A stretch of DNA of 8,181 nucleotides from an uncultured Polaribacter sp. (GTDB taxonomy: Bacteria; Bacteroidota; Bacteroidia; Flavobacteriales; Flavobacteriaceae), in NCBI GenBank assembly GCA_913050305.1, contig CAJXAS010000077.1, positions 1 to 8,181 of the forward strand, written 5' to 3'. The notes below the pieces were generated by a model. That model ran no database searches, was not told where the DNA came from, and saw only the letters and a program-made list of their open reading frames with translations. Of this stretch, positions 1 through 7,079 are shown piece by piece (position 1 is the first letter of the stretch; the number at the start of each line of letters is the position of its first letter). Both the position numbers and the translations under genes were made by a program.

Positions 1-166
1 TTTAATTTAACTACTTACAAAATTAGAAATTAGAGGCTATAAGTATAAAATAAAAGCAAGATGCAACGGTGTATAGGCATTAGACAATTATTAATTTAAA
101 AAAGAAACTTTAAAATAGCTATGCTATTCTGGTGGTAAAATACTATTGGTTATAGTTGGTGTTAAT

Positions 167-208
167 GTATGCTTCTAGTATTTAATTAAGTGCATACTAG
201 AAGCATAC
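167..208. repeat. Perfect 15-bp inverted repeat (hairpin) downstream of the oxidase-like gene
   Basis: The arm GTATGCTTCTAGTAT (167-181) is exactly reverse-complemented by ATACTAGAAGCATAC (194-208), with a 12-base spacer. It lies about 50 bases after the stop codon of the minus-strand gene ending at 260, so it may form the 3' end of that transcript. Neither side has the T-run of a standard intrinsic terminator, so an RNA-stabilising hairpin, a protein-binding palindrome or a relic repeat remain possible. The rest of 1-259 holds only a short 6-bp hairpin (114-128) and no credible gene. Confidence 0.6.
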
Positions 209-259
209 CAATACATATAAAATTATATTACAAAAAATAATTGCGAACTGTTTCTAAAA

Positions 260-802
260 CTAAGGCACTAAAAATTCACCAGACCAAGTATCTTTAATTT
301 TAGAAAACAAAACCCGTACATGATTCGGCCGTTGTAAACGTAAATATTCTATGGTATGTGGCACTAGTTTTACAGGGCAGAAATTATTTTCTGTTGTGGT
401 GTACTCTATTTCATCTAGCTTTTCTATGGGTGTGCCTGGTGCTAAACTTGTGGTATAGTCTTTTCTAGAGGCCGCTTGCACAGTGTGCCAATAGGTTTCA
501 ATTTGTGCGGTATCTGTTATTAATTCGGCTTTTCCTTCAATTCTTATTTGCAATAGTTTTTTAGTATCATAAAATAAGGCGCTAAAATGCGAACTCTTTT
601 GAAGTTGTTTTATTTTTTGTGTCCTTTTATCGGTGTAAATTACTAAACTTTGGTCTTTCAATGTTTTTCGCAATACTACCGTTCGTTGTGTTGGTCTTCC
701 ATTTTCAGTGGTGGCTAAGACAAAATAGCGAAAAGGATGTCTCTTTTTGGCATGGCCATTCACAAGTTCTCGCAGCGCTTCTTCTAGGTATTTGTTTTTC
801 AA
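260..802 (-). CDS. Pyridoxamine 5'-phosphate oxidase family (Alr4036-type) FMN-binding protein
   Basis: This 180-aa, probably cytosolic flavoprotein has the split-barrel FMN-binding fold. It resembles PdxH, which oxidises pyridoxamine/pyridoxine 5'-phosphate to pyridoxal phosphate, but belongs to the shorter Alr4036-like subgroup whose substrate is usually unknown. Visible motifs are HPFRYFVLAT (22-31), the FMN-contact strand RTVVLRK (40-46), YTDKRTQKIKQL (56-67), the LLQIRIEG strand (83-90, compare RQVRIEG in PdxH), SRKDYTT (112-118), and a C-terminal EYLRLQRPNHVRVLF (152-166) followed by W173. The length fits the subgroup. The start is TTG: no other Met occurs in the protein, and the frame upstream reaches a stop at 839-841 without an ATG or GTG. 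It is transcribed alone, divergent from the gene at 1296. True pyridoxine-phosphate oxidase activity is not assured, so no gene symbol is given. Confidence 0.88.
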   Translation of the reverse strand: MKNKYLEEALRELVNGHAKKRHPFRYFVLATTENGRPTQRTVVLRKTLKDQSLVIYTDKRTQKIKQLQKSSHFSALFYDTKKLLQIRIEGKAELITDTAQIETYWHTVQAASRKDYTTSLAPGTPIEKLDEIEYTTTENNFCPVKLVPHTIEYLRLQRPNHVRVLFSKIKDTWSGEFLVP

Positions 803-1151
803 TGTAATTTGTGTATTTAAAACTAAATTACAATAACATTATTGAAGAACACGCCCCTTGAAAGTATTTTATACGGTACCTTTTCTTTTTGTCTATTTTT
901 CTTAATGGCACATTCTAGAGTAACACAGAAAACAAATTTAGTTGCTGTACATAAAAAGTGTACTTAGCAATGTTTACCTTTTGTTTGCTTTAAATTTAGA
1001 TTTATAGGGGTTTATGAGTCTTTGCTATGCCGTTTAACCCACCTAAAAAATCACTAAATAGCTTAACGTGCGATAGTAAAGGTCTTAATAGCAGACTTAT
1101 TTAATAAAAAGAATAAACGATTATTTATTTGAAATTAATTTTTAAACTAAT

Positions 1152-1180
1152 TTTTCTAATCTTGAAATTTTCTAATCTTG
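1152..1180 (+). repeat. 13-bp tandem direct repeat, period 16
   Basis: TTTTCTAATCTTG occurs at 1152-1164 and again at 1168-1180, separated by three bases. The copies lie about 40-65 bases upstream of the predicted -7 box of the secreted propeller gene, where an activator could bind. In DNA this AT-rich a chance duplication cannot be excluded. Confidence 0.5.
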
Positions 1181-1217
1181 TTCTTTGATTATTTTATTTT
1201 TAATCGTGAGAAACAAT

Positions 1218-1225
1218 TAACTTTG
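1218..1225 (+). promoter_or_regulatory. Bacteroidota-type -7 promoter box for the secreted propeller gene
   Basis: TAACTTTG matches the Bacteroidota sigma-factor consensus TAnnTTTG exactly and lies 70 bases before the ATG at 1296, implying a leader of roughly 60-65 bases. No TTG -33 element sits at the usual spacing of about 19-21 bases; the nearest TTTG (1184-1187) is about 30 bases away. The call therefore rests on the -7 box alone. Confidence 0.45.
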
Positions 1226-1295
1226 GTATCTTCACTCACAGAAATAGTAGTTCTTTTTTAATTGAGATAATAACTAAATTTTTATAGATTTAATA

Positions 1296-4295
1296 ATGTA
1301 CAAGACAACTTTTATTTTATGGATTCTCTCCTTTTCGTTTTTAGGAGTTTATTCTCAAAATTATCTAGAAATGATTAACTCTGAGAATTTTACGGTTCAA
1401 GAAATTCAAAATTCTGCTAATTCATATTTTGAAATCAAAGGCACAGAAAGAGGCACTGGTTATAAGAGTTTTAAGCGTTGGGAATATAATGCGCTTCGAA
1501 TGCAAGATGAAAAAGGCCTTTTAAAAACTCCCTCATTTTACTTTAAAGAATTAGAACGTTATAACGCAGATAAGAATAAAAGCACGAAATTAAATCAAAT
1601 TAATAGGGTTTCTAATTGGGAACAATTAGGGCCCCTAGATTGGAACCAAACTTCTGGTTGGAATCCCGGAGTGGGAAGAATTACAAGTATTGCTATTGAT
1701 GCAAGTAATGAAAATCATATAATTGTTGGGTCTCCAGGAGGCGGTGTTTGGAAAACACTTGATGGTGGTGTAAATTGGGCTGTATTAACAGATAATCTTT
1801 CTAATATCTATGTGTATTCATTAGCTATAGACCCTACGAATTCTAACATCTATTATTGGGGCACGGGTTCAGGCATAATTTTTAAGTCTACAGACGCAGG
1901 AGCAACCTGGAATCAATTAGCAGATACAGGAAATGGGTACGTTAATAAAATTTTAATACACCCGATAAATAGTAATATAATGTTTTGTGCTAGCCAGTAT
2001 GACGGTATTTTCAAATCTATAGATGCAGGGCTTACATGGGCATTAATTCACCCAGATTCTGCAACGGGTTTTGATATAGAATTTAAGCCAGGTAATACAA
2101 ATATAATATATGCTTCAGGAAACCTTTTATTTAAATCTAAGGATGGTGGTGCAACCTTTGATGCATTAAATACTGCAGACAATACCTTACAACTTTGGTC
2201 ACAAGAATATGTTTCTGGAACTACAAATTGGGAAAAAGCAACAGCAAACCAAAATAATTCTGTTGCTCCTAAAAGCGGCGATAAGTTGGCTATCTTTTTT
2301 CAACCAGATTTCTCAGAACCAATTACAAAATTAATTTCTCCAAAACTTGATTTGAGCGGTGGTATTGCTCCCGAGCTAAAGTTTTCTTTTACAAATGTAA
2401 GTTGGGAGGGTGATTTAGATGCATTAAAAGTATTTTATAAAACAAGCATCGGTGGCTCTTGGATTGAATTAGTGGAATTCACAGAAGAGGTATTAACTTG
2501 GCAAGATATAAGACTAACCTTGCCTAGCCCAACAGCAGATTACTACATAGCATTTGAGGGTAAATCTAACTATGCTCGTGGATTAACTTTAGATGATATT
2601 TCTATAGAAGATTCTGTGTTAGGGGTATTATTTTCAGATAATTTTGATTCTGGTTTAATTGATAATAGTTTTAGTACCGGAGCTAAAATGATTGGTGTTT
2701 CAGCAGCAGATCCTGCTGTTGTTTATGTGCTAGAAGAATCGGGAGGTAGCTTCGGAGGTTTTTATAAATCTATAGACAGTGGTATTAATTTTGTAAAGCT
2801 AGACCATACCAATAAAAATTATTTTGGATACAGCTCAAACGCAGATGATGATAGGGGCCAAGCGCCAAGAGATATGGATATTATTGTAAACCCAAATGAT
2901 GCCGAGGATGTTCATATTTCAGGCATACTTTCTTGGAGATCTACAAATGGAGGTACAGATTTTAATATTACCTCTCAATGGGTTCCTGGAAATGCAGTAA
3001 ACCAAAATATTGGCTATTGTCATGCAGATATTGATATCATGATATATCAGAATGATAAAATATATGTTGGTAGTGATGGCGGTATTTTTGTAGCCAATGA
3101 TCCACTTAATGTAAGTAGCACGTATTATACAGATTTAACAGCGGGTTTAGGAATTCGTCAATTTTATAAGATTGGAATTAGTCAAACAGCTCCTGTGATT
3201 GTTTCTGGTGGGTCTCAAGACAACGGGACCTCGGTTTATAGAGCAGATGAAAAATGGGCAGATTGGTTAGGTGCTGACGGAATGGAGACTTTTGTAGACC
3301 ACTCTGATGCTAATATTATTTATGGAACTTCACAATTTGGATCTTTATACAAAACAGTAAATCAGGGTCAGAGCTATTTTGGCCTGCAGCTTCCAGAGGA
3401 TAAAGAAGGGAGTTGGGTTACTCCTTTTGAACAAGACCCTCAAGTATCAACAACTATTTATACAGGGTACGATGAGGTGTATAAGTCTGAAGTTGGTGGT
3501 GATTCCGGGAGTTGGGTTTCAATTTCACAAAATTTTGGAAGTAACCTAAATCATTTAAAAATTGCCTCTTCAAATAGTAGTGTAATGTATGCAGCGCACG
3601 GAGCGAGTCTCTATAAAACGGAAGACGGAGGCTCGTTAGGAGATTGGACAGCGTTATCTGGATTTTCTGGAAATATTAATTCGATTGCGGTGCATCCTGC
3701 AGACCCAATGAAGCTGGCTATTGCTGTCAATGAATCAGAAAAAGTATATACTTCTAATGACGGAGGAGCTACCTGGTTGTCAGTCCTCTATAATCTTCCT
3801 GACTTTAGTGCTTTGGCGCTTGTTTGGGATGCCTCTTCTGGTGAAGATATTCTATATCTAGGTATGAATTATGGAGTTTATTATCTGAGTGAGAATGCTG
3901 TTTCCTGGAGCTCTTACGATATGAGTTTACCAAATGTACAAGTAAACGAACTCGAAATAAATACAGCAGACAATAAGTTGTATGCGGCTACCTATGGGCG
4001 TGGTTTATGGCGTGTGGCTTTGTTTAATCCTTCCTCCTTGGGAGTGCCAGAATTACCAGTGTTTAATTTAAATATTACTCCCAATCCAACAACGGGTTTT
4101 TTTAATTTAAATTTAAATTCAAACGAATTAGTTTTGCTTAAAATTTATGATATGCTTGGAAAGTTAGTTTTTTATGAAAAAAATAGAGACTTAACACAAA
4201 ATCCTCAAATTAAGTTAGCACTTCCCAAGGGATTGTATTTTTTGAAAGTGAATATAGGGAACAAGGTAATTGCCAAAAAATTAGTAATCAAATAG
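1296..4295 (+). CDS. Secreted BNR/VPS10-type beta-propeller with inserted jelly-roll and T9SS type A sorting domain
   Basis: This 999-aa protein is probably exported by Sec, then carried across the outer membrane by the type IX system and anchored or released. Its signal peptide is about residues 1-20 (hydrophobic core, then GVYS before QN). Residues 23-70 carry the NF..Q......Y......G.GYKSFKRWE leader typical of flavobacterial VPS10-like proteins. About ten Asp-box motifs (KS.DGG.TW type) mark propeller blades near 152-161, 197-205, 239-248, 279-288, 490-499, 548-556, 685-694, 729-740, 773-784 and 818-827. HADIDIMIY (576-584), VGSDGGIF (591-598) and SGGSQDNGT (637-645) are also family hallmarks. 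Residues about 292-455 instead form a MAM/cleaved-adhesin-like jelly-roll (ISPKLDLS at 347-354, LTLDDISIED at 430-439). The C-terminus, from NITPNPTTGFFNLNL (926-940) through DMLGKLVFY to KGLYFLKV and a basic end, is a type A sorting domain. Adhesive or glycan-binding roles are plausible; sialidase catalytic residues are not recognised. The ATG start directly precedes the signal peptide. Confidence 0.9.
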   Translation: MYKTTFILWILSFSFLGVYSQNYLEMINSENFTVQEIQNSANSYFEIKGTERGTGYKSFKRWEYNALRMQDEKGLLKTPSFYFKELERYNADKNKSTKLNQINRVSNWEQLGPLDWNQTSGWNPGVGRITSIAIDASNENHIIVGSPGGGVWKTLDGGVNWAVLTDNLSNIYVYSLAIDPTNSNIYYWGTGSGIIFKSTDAGATWNQLADTGNGYVNKILIHPINSNIMFCASQYDGIFKSIDAGLTWALIHPDSATGFDIEFKPGNTNIIYASGNLLFKSKDGGATFDALNTADNTLQLWSQEYVSGTTNWEKATANQNNSVAPKSGDKLAIFFQPDFSEPITKLISPKLDLSGGIAPELKFSFTNVSWEGDLDALKVFYKTSIGGSWIELVEFTEEVLTWQDIRLTLPSPTADYYIAFEGKSNYARGLTLDDISIEDSVLGVLFSDNFDSGLIDNSFSTGAKMIGVSAADPAVVYVLEESGGSFGGFYKSIDSGINFVKLDHTNKNYFGYSSNADDDRGQAPRDMDIIVNPNDAEDVHISGILSWRSTNGGTDFNITSQWVPGNAVNQNIGYCHADIDIMIYQNDKIYVGSDGGIFVANDPLNVSSTYYTDLTAGLGIRQFYKIGISQTAPVIVSGGSQDNGTSVYRADEKWADWLGADGMETFVDHSDANIIYGTSQFGSLYKTVNQGQSYFGLQLPEDKEGSWVTPFEQDPQVSTTIYTGYDEVYKSEVGGDSGSWVSISQNFGSNLNHLKIASSNSSVMYAAHGASLYKTEDGGSLGDWTALSGFSGNINSIAVHPADPMKLAIAVNESEKVYTSNDGGATWLSVLYNLPDFSALALVWDASSGEDILYLGMNYGVYYLSENAVSWSSYDMSLPNVQVNELEINTADNKLYAATYGRGLWRVALFNPSSLGVPELPVFNLNITPNPTTGFFNLNLNSNELVLLKIYDMLGKLVFYEKNRDLTQNPQIKLALPKGLYFLKVNIGNKVIAKKLVIK

Positions 4296-4469
4296 TCTTC
4301 TTTAAATTAGAAAATTTTAAATTTTTAATTCCTAATAAGGGGTTTTAAGTTTAAAGCCCTCCTAAGATTGCGAGAGTTTTACTTTAAAATATGTTTTTTA
4401 AGAAAATTTTATAGGCATCCTTTTCTGCTTCAATTTATTTTAGAAGAATTGATACTAAGGTTGTTAATG

Positions 4470-4494
4470 ATACTATTTAAATAAAAAATAGTAT
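4470..4494. promoter_or_regulatory. Perfect 9-bp inverted repeat just upstream of the Kelch-like gene
   Basis: ATACTATTT (4470-4478) and AAATAGTAT (4486-4494) are exact reverse complements around a 7-base spacer, ending 31 bases before the ATG at 4526. The right arm runs into TATTTTG (4492-4498), which is one base short of a TAnnTTTG -7 box, so the palindrome may overlap the promoter and serve as an operator. The stem has only two G-C pairs, so a terminator for the upstream gene is less likely though a short T-run follows. Confidence 0.4.
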
Positions 4495-4525
4495 TTTGCA
4501 TAGCTATAGATATAATATTATTAGA

Positions 4526-5851
4526 ATGAAGTGTATTATTTGGTTGCTATTTTTAGTTCCTTTTATTTCTTTTTCTCAACAAAGATCAAACACAGAAACT
4601 AACAACTTGTTAGTAGATTCTTTAAGAAATGAAATTATATATATTACCACAGATTCTTTGATAAGATTAGATGCAGATAATTTAAAAATTAAAGCAAAAC
4701 GAAAAATAATAAGACCTAGTAAACTACCTGCACTTTATCCAATAATTAAAGAAAACAAATTAATATTTATAGACAAGCAAGGAGGCGATGTTTTTAAGCT
4801 AACAGAAAAAGACAGTTTGGTTAGGATAGATACTTCTGATATTAAAAACTTTTTAATAGGAAGCTCTGTGTTTGTTAAAAATGACACACTTTTTAGACAT
4901 GGTGGTTATGGGTATTGGAGTGCATCTAACTTTTTTATTTACTTAGATAAGGCAACAGAGGAATGGGAAATTTATAATATATCAGATACTTCTAGTGAAG
5001 CTAGAGCCTTACATTCTCATCTTTCAATTAATGCAGAAGATAAATTTTATTTTTTTGGTGGGTATAGAGTATCCCATAATGGTGGAAGAAATTCTTTTTC
5101 AAATAATGAAGTTTGGTCTTTTAATTTTCAAAATAAAAATTGGCGCTTTTTAGGGAAATCAAAGCCTAATTTTTCAGGTTCGGACCCTGATAGTTTTTTT
5201 ATAATTGATAAATCTCTCTATATTATAAACGTATTGGGGAGGTTATTTCGAGTAGATGTATTAGAGAATGAGCTTACAGAATTTAAAATTAACCCTTTTA
5301 TCTATTTATTTAAAAATTATGTAAATCCTGTTTTTTATAAAGACCATCTATATTATCTAAATAAAAAGGGTATTGTTAAAAAAGCACCTTTTAAAACTCT
5401 TACAAATAAGGTTCTAAAAACTACTGCTTTTTATGAAAAAGAAAAAAGTTCTAACCCTGTATTAATTAGTATCGGGTTTATTTTTCTTTGTTTTTTCGGT
5501 GTTATAATCTACGAGTATTTAAAAGTAAGAAATTCTATTGTTATTTCAAAAAAGGGTCTAAAGTATAAATCGAAGTCCGTTAAGTTGGATAGCATTGCAA
5601 TTTCTATTTTTGAAATGGTCATAAAAAAAGAAGTAGAATTTTCTGAACTCACTAAATTAGTAAGAAAAGAACATTTGAGTAAAATTCAAAATGAACGTAA
5701 TAGAAACCAATACCTAGAAGATATTAATTTACAAATTAAATTGTTAACAGGGTATAAAAGTGATATTTTAATTATTTCTAAATCTACTTTTGATGCCCGA
5801 TACAAATCGGTTATTTTTAATAAAGAGGCTTACGGAAAAATTCTGAAATAA
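4526..5851 (+). CDS. Membrane-anchored Kelch-like propeller protein with small cytoplasmic domain, possible ToxR-like regulator
   Basis: I do not recognise this 441-aa protein as a named gene. It starts with a signal peptide (residues 1-18, KCIIWLLFLVPFISFS before QQ). Residues about 30-300 are beta-rich with Kelch-like repeats: LFRHGGYGYW (122-131) with EEWEIY (145-150), and FYFFGGY (174-180) with NEVWSFNFQNKNW (194-206). One transmembrane helix (about 311-332) precedes YLKVR, a positive-inside flank, placing the propeller in the periplasm and residues about 333-441 in the cytoplasm. That tail is basic. A short strand, a helix near IAISIFEMVIKK, the segment EVEFSELTKLV (369-379), a helix rich in R/N/Q (389-407) and a final beta-hairpin are arranged like an OmpR/ToxR winged helix, but I see no decisive signature. 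The ATG at 4526 was chosen over TTG at 4496 because it puts the signal peptide at the N-terminus. The gene is visibly more AT-rich than its neighbours. It may sense envelope or surface-protein state and control an adjacent gene; this is inference. Confidence 0.78.
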   Translation: MKCIIWLLFLVPFISFSQQRSNTETNNLLVDSLRNEIIYITTDSLIRLDADNLKIKAKRKIIRPSKLPALYPIIKENKLIFIDKQGGDVFKLTEKDSLVRIDTSDIKNFLIGSSVFVKNDTLFRHGGYGYWSASNFFIYLDKATEEWEIYNISDTSSEARALHSHLSINAEDKFYFFGGYRVSHNGGRNSFSNNEVWSFNFQNKNWRFLGKSKPNFSGSDPDSFFIIDKSLYIINVLGRLFRVDVLENELTEFKINPFIYLFKNYVNPVFYKDHLYYLNKKGIVKKAPFKTLTNKVLKTTAFYEKEKSSNPVLISIGFIFLCFFGVIIYEYLKVRNSIVISKKGLKYKSKSVKLDSIAISIFEMVIKKEVEFSELTKLVRKEHLSKIQNERNRNQYLEDINLQIKLLTGYKSDILIISKSTFDARYKSVIFNKEAYGKILK

Positions 5852-6060
5852 TTTCATGATAAATATGTTGCTTTGATGGGTATCTATAATAATATGCATT
5901 TTTGTTTGTTGATTGGTAACTTCGATAATAGAATCATATTTTATTGTTATTTTTAGTCTACTCAGGTTTTTGTTTCTTTACTTGGGAATAGAAATCTTAG
6001 TGTTTTATTTATATTTTAATTAAAATTTTGTTTGATAAGAATTAATAAGAATAAAAATAA

Positions 6061-6068
6061 TATATTTG
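6061..6068 (+). promoter_or_regulatory. Bacteroidota-type -7 promoter box for the PorP/SprF-family gene
   Basis: TATATTTG matches TAnnTTTG exactly and ends 24 bases before the ATG at 6093, giving a short leader of about 15-20 bases. TTTG copies at 6027-6030 and 6031-6034 are candidate -33 elements, but the spacing of 26 or more bases is longer than usual. A promoter here would let this gene be expressed independently of the Kelch-like gene. Confidence 0.5.
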
Positions 6069-6092
6069 ATACTTTAAAAAAATTTTCCTTTG

Positions 6093-7079
6093 ATGAACAT
6101 TAGATATATAAGAATTTGTATTTTAGTTATTGCTTTTTTTTCAACAAAAAGTCAGTCACAAGAAACATTGCCAATTTATACAGATTACTTATCTGACAAT
6201 GTTTTTTTAGTGCACCCTTCTGCAGCCGGGATAGGGAATTCTAGTAAATTAAGGTTTACTTCGAGACAGCAATGGATTGGAGTTCCAAATGCACCAGCTT
6301 TGCAAACGGTTAGTTTTCATACAAAATTCGGTGAAGAATCTAATGCTGGTTATGGATTAATTTTATTTAATGACAAGAATGGTTTTCATTCTCAACAAGG
6401 ATTGCAAGGAACATATTCTTATCATTTACCTTTGAGTGATGGTCGTTTTTTTAAGCAATTGTCTTTTGGGTTAGCTTTTTCGTTTGTTCAAAATCAATCA
6501 GATCAAAGAAGTTTTACAGGAGATCCAGCTATTAGTCAAATTATAGAAAGTACAAGTTATTACAATGCAGATTTTAGTGCTGCATACCACAGCGGAGGTT
6601 TGTCTTCCTATTTCACGGTTAAAAATTTATTTCTTACCGCTAAAAATAACTTAAATATACAAGAGCCTTTAGATTTAAGAAATTATGTGCTGTCTGTTGG
6701 TTATTATTTCGAAAATATAAGATTTGTACAATTAGAACCTTCTGTAATGTTTCAGGTAAGAGAGGGAACAGGGGAGCGATTGGCAGATTTTAATTTAAAA
6801 GCATACAAGACCTTTTCAGAAACGCAAATTTGGGCTGCATTGTCTTATAGAAGAAATTTTGATAGTAACAATAGTTTAGATAAAGCCGCATATATTTCTC
6901 CTGTAATTGGTATAAATTATAAAAACTATATGTTTTCATATACACATACAAAACAGTTAAATCAGGTTTTATTTGCAGAGAATGGTTTTCATCAAATTTC
7001 TTTAGGTATCAATTTATGGACGCGTGAAGCAAGGGGAGCAGCTTGTCCTAATATTAATTCTCTTTACGGTAGTTTTTAA
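6093..7079 (+). CDS. PorP/SprF family type IX secretion-associated outer-membrane protein
   Basis: This 328-aa protein is predicted to form an outer-membrane beta-barrel of the PorP/SprF family. Members are core T9SS components (PorP) or accessory factors needed for secretion of a neighbouring large adhesin (SprF with SprB in Flavobacterium johnsoniae). Residues 1-22 are a signal peptide (ILVIAFF core, cut near SQSQ/E). The family opening is present: LPIYTDYLSDNVFLVHPSAAG (26-46, compare Q...N....NPA.AG), then RQQWIGVPNAPALQTVSFH (58-76). Alternating amphipathic strands follow, ending in the FHQISLGINLW strand (299-309) and a short tail containing ACPNINSLYGSF. The length is usual. The ATG at 6093 was preferred over the TTG just before it. 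No type B (SprB-like) giant cargo is in view; the only cargo candidate is the type A protein two genes upstream. It converges on murI with a 4-base overlap. Specific gene names (porP, sprF) are withheld because the family is paralogous. Confidence 0.9.
   Translation: MNIRYIRICILVIAFFSTKSQSQETLPIYTDYLSDNVFLVHPSAAGIGNSSKLRFTSRQQWIGVPNAPALQTVSFHTKFGEESNAGYGLILFNDKNGFHSQQGLQGTYSYHLPLSDGRFFKQLSFGLAFSFVQNQSDQRSFTGDPAISQIIESTSYYNADFSAAYHSGGLSSYFTVKNLFLTAKNNLNIQEPLDLRNYVLSVGYYFENIRFVQLEPSVMFQVREGTGERLADFNLKAYKTFSETQIWAALSYRRNFDSNNSLDKAAYISPVIGINYKNYMFSYTHTKQLNQVLFAENGFHQISLGINLWTREARGAACPNINSLYGSF

Larger units (their letters stand above)
803..1295. other. 493-base non-coding gap between divergent genes
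   Basis: No convincing gene lies here on either strand. The longest ATG-initiated frame noticed encodes only 25 residues (1027-1104, plus strand) and resembles nothing known to me. The region should contain the promoters of both flanking genes. Supportable items are a 13-bp direct repeat at 1152-1180 and a -7 box at 1218-1225. No tRNA, riboswitch or transposon end was recognised. A 5-bp GTGAG/CTCAC inverted pair (1206-1210 and 1235-1239) brackets the -7 box but is short enough to be chance. Confidence 0.6.

Noticed and set aside
619..807. 62-residue plus-strand open frame with hydrophobic stretches
   Set aside because: It lies entirely opposite the well-supported oxidase-family gene, matches no known protein and is best explained as a shadow frame.
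1027..1104. 25-codon ATG frame in the 493-base gap
   Set aside because: It is very short, shows no recognisable domain, signal or supporting promoter, and its length is expected by chance.
1749..3776. Repeated KS.D.G.TW-coding segments considered as DNA repeats
   Set aside because: They are diverged Asp-box protein motifs of a beta-propeller and not recent nucleotide duplications or a CRISPR-like array.
4305..4330. AT-only imperfect palindrome just after the stop of the 999-aa gene
   Set aside because: The stem is made only of A-T pairs with a bulge; in DNA this AT-rich it is expected by chance and too weak for a terminator call.
4339..4359. GGGG...GCCC imperfect hairpin in the gap before the Kelch-like gene
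   Set aside because: It has mismatches, almost no loop and no adjoining T-run, so it is not supportable as a terminator.
4496..4525. TTG-initiated 10-residue extension of the Kelch-like protein
   Set aside because: It would place ten polar residues before the signal peptide and overlap the likely promoter; the ATG at 4526 gives a textbook signal peptide.
6090..6092. TTG start one codon before the ATG of the PorP/SprF-family gene
   Set aside because: The adjacent ATG at 6093 is the normal start and gives the same signal peptide.
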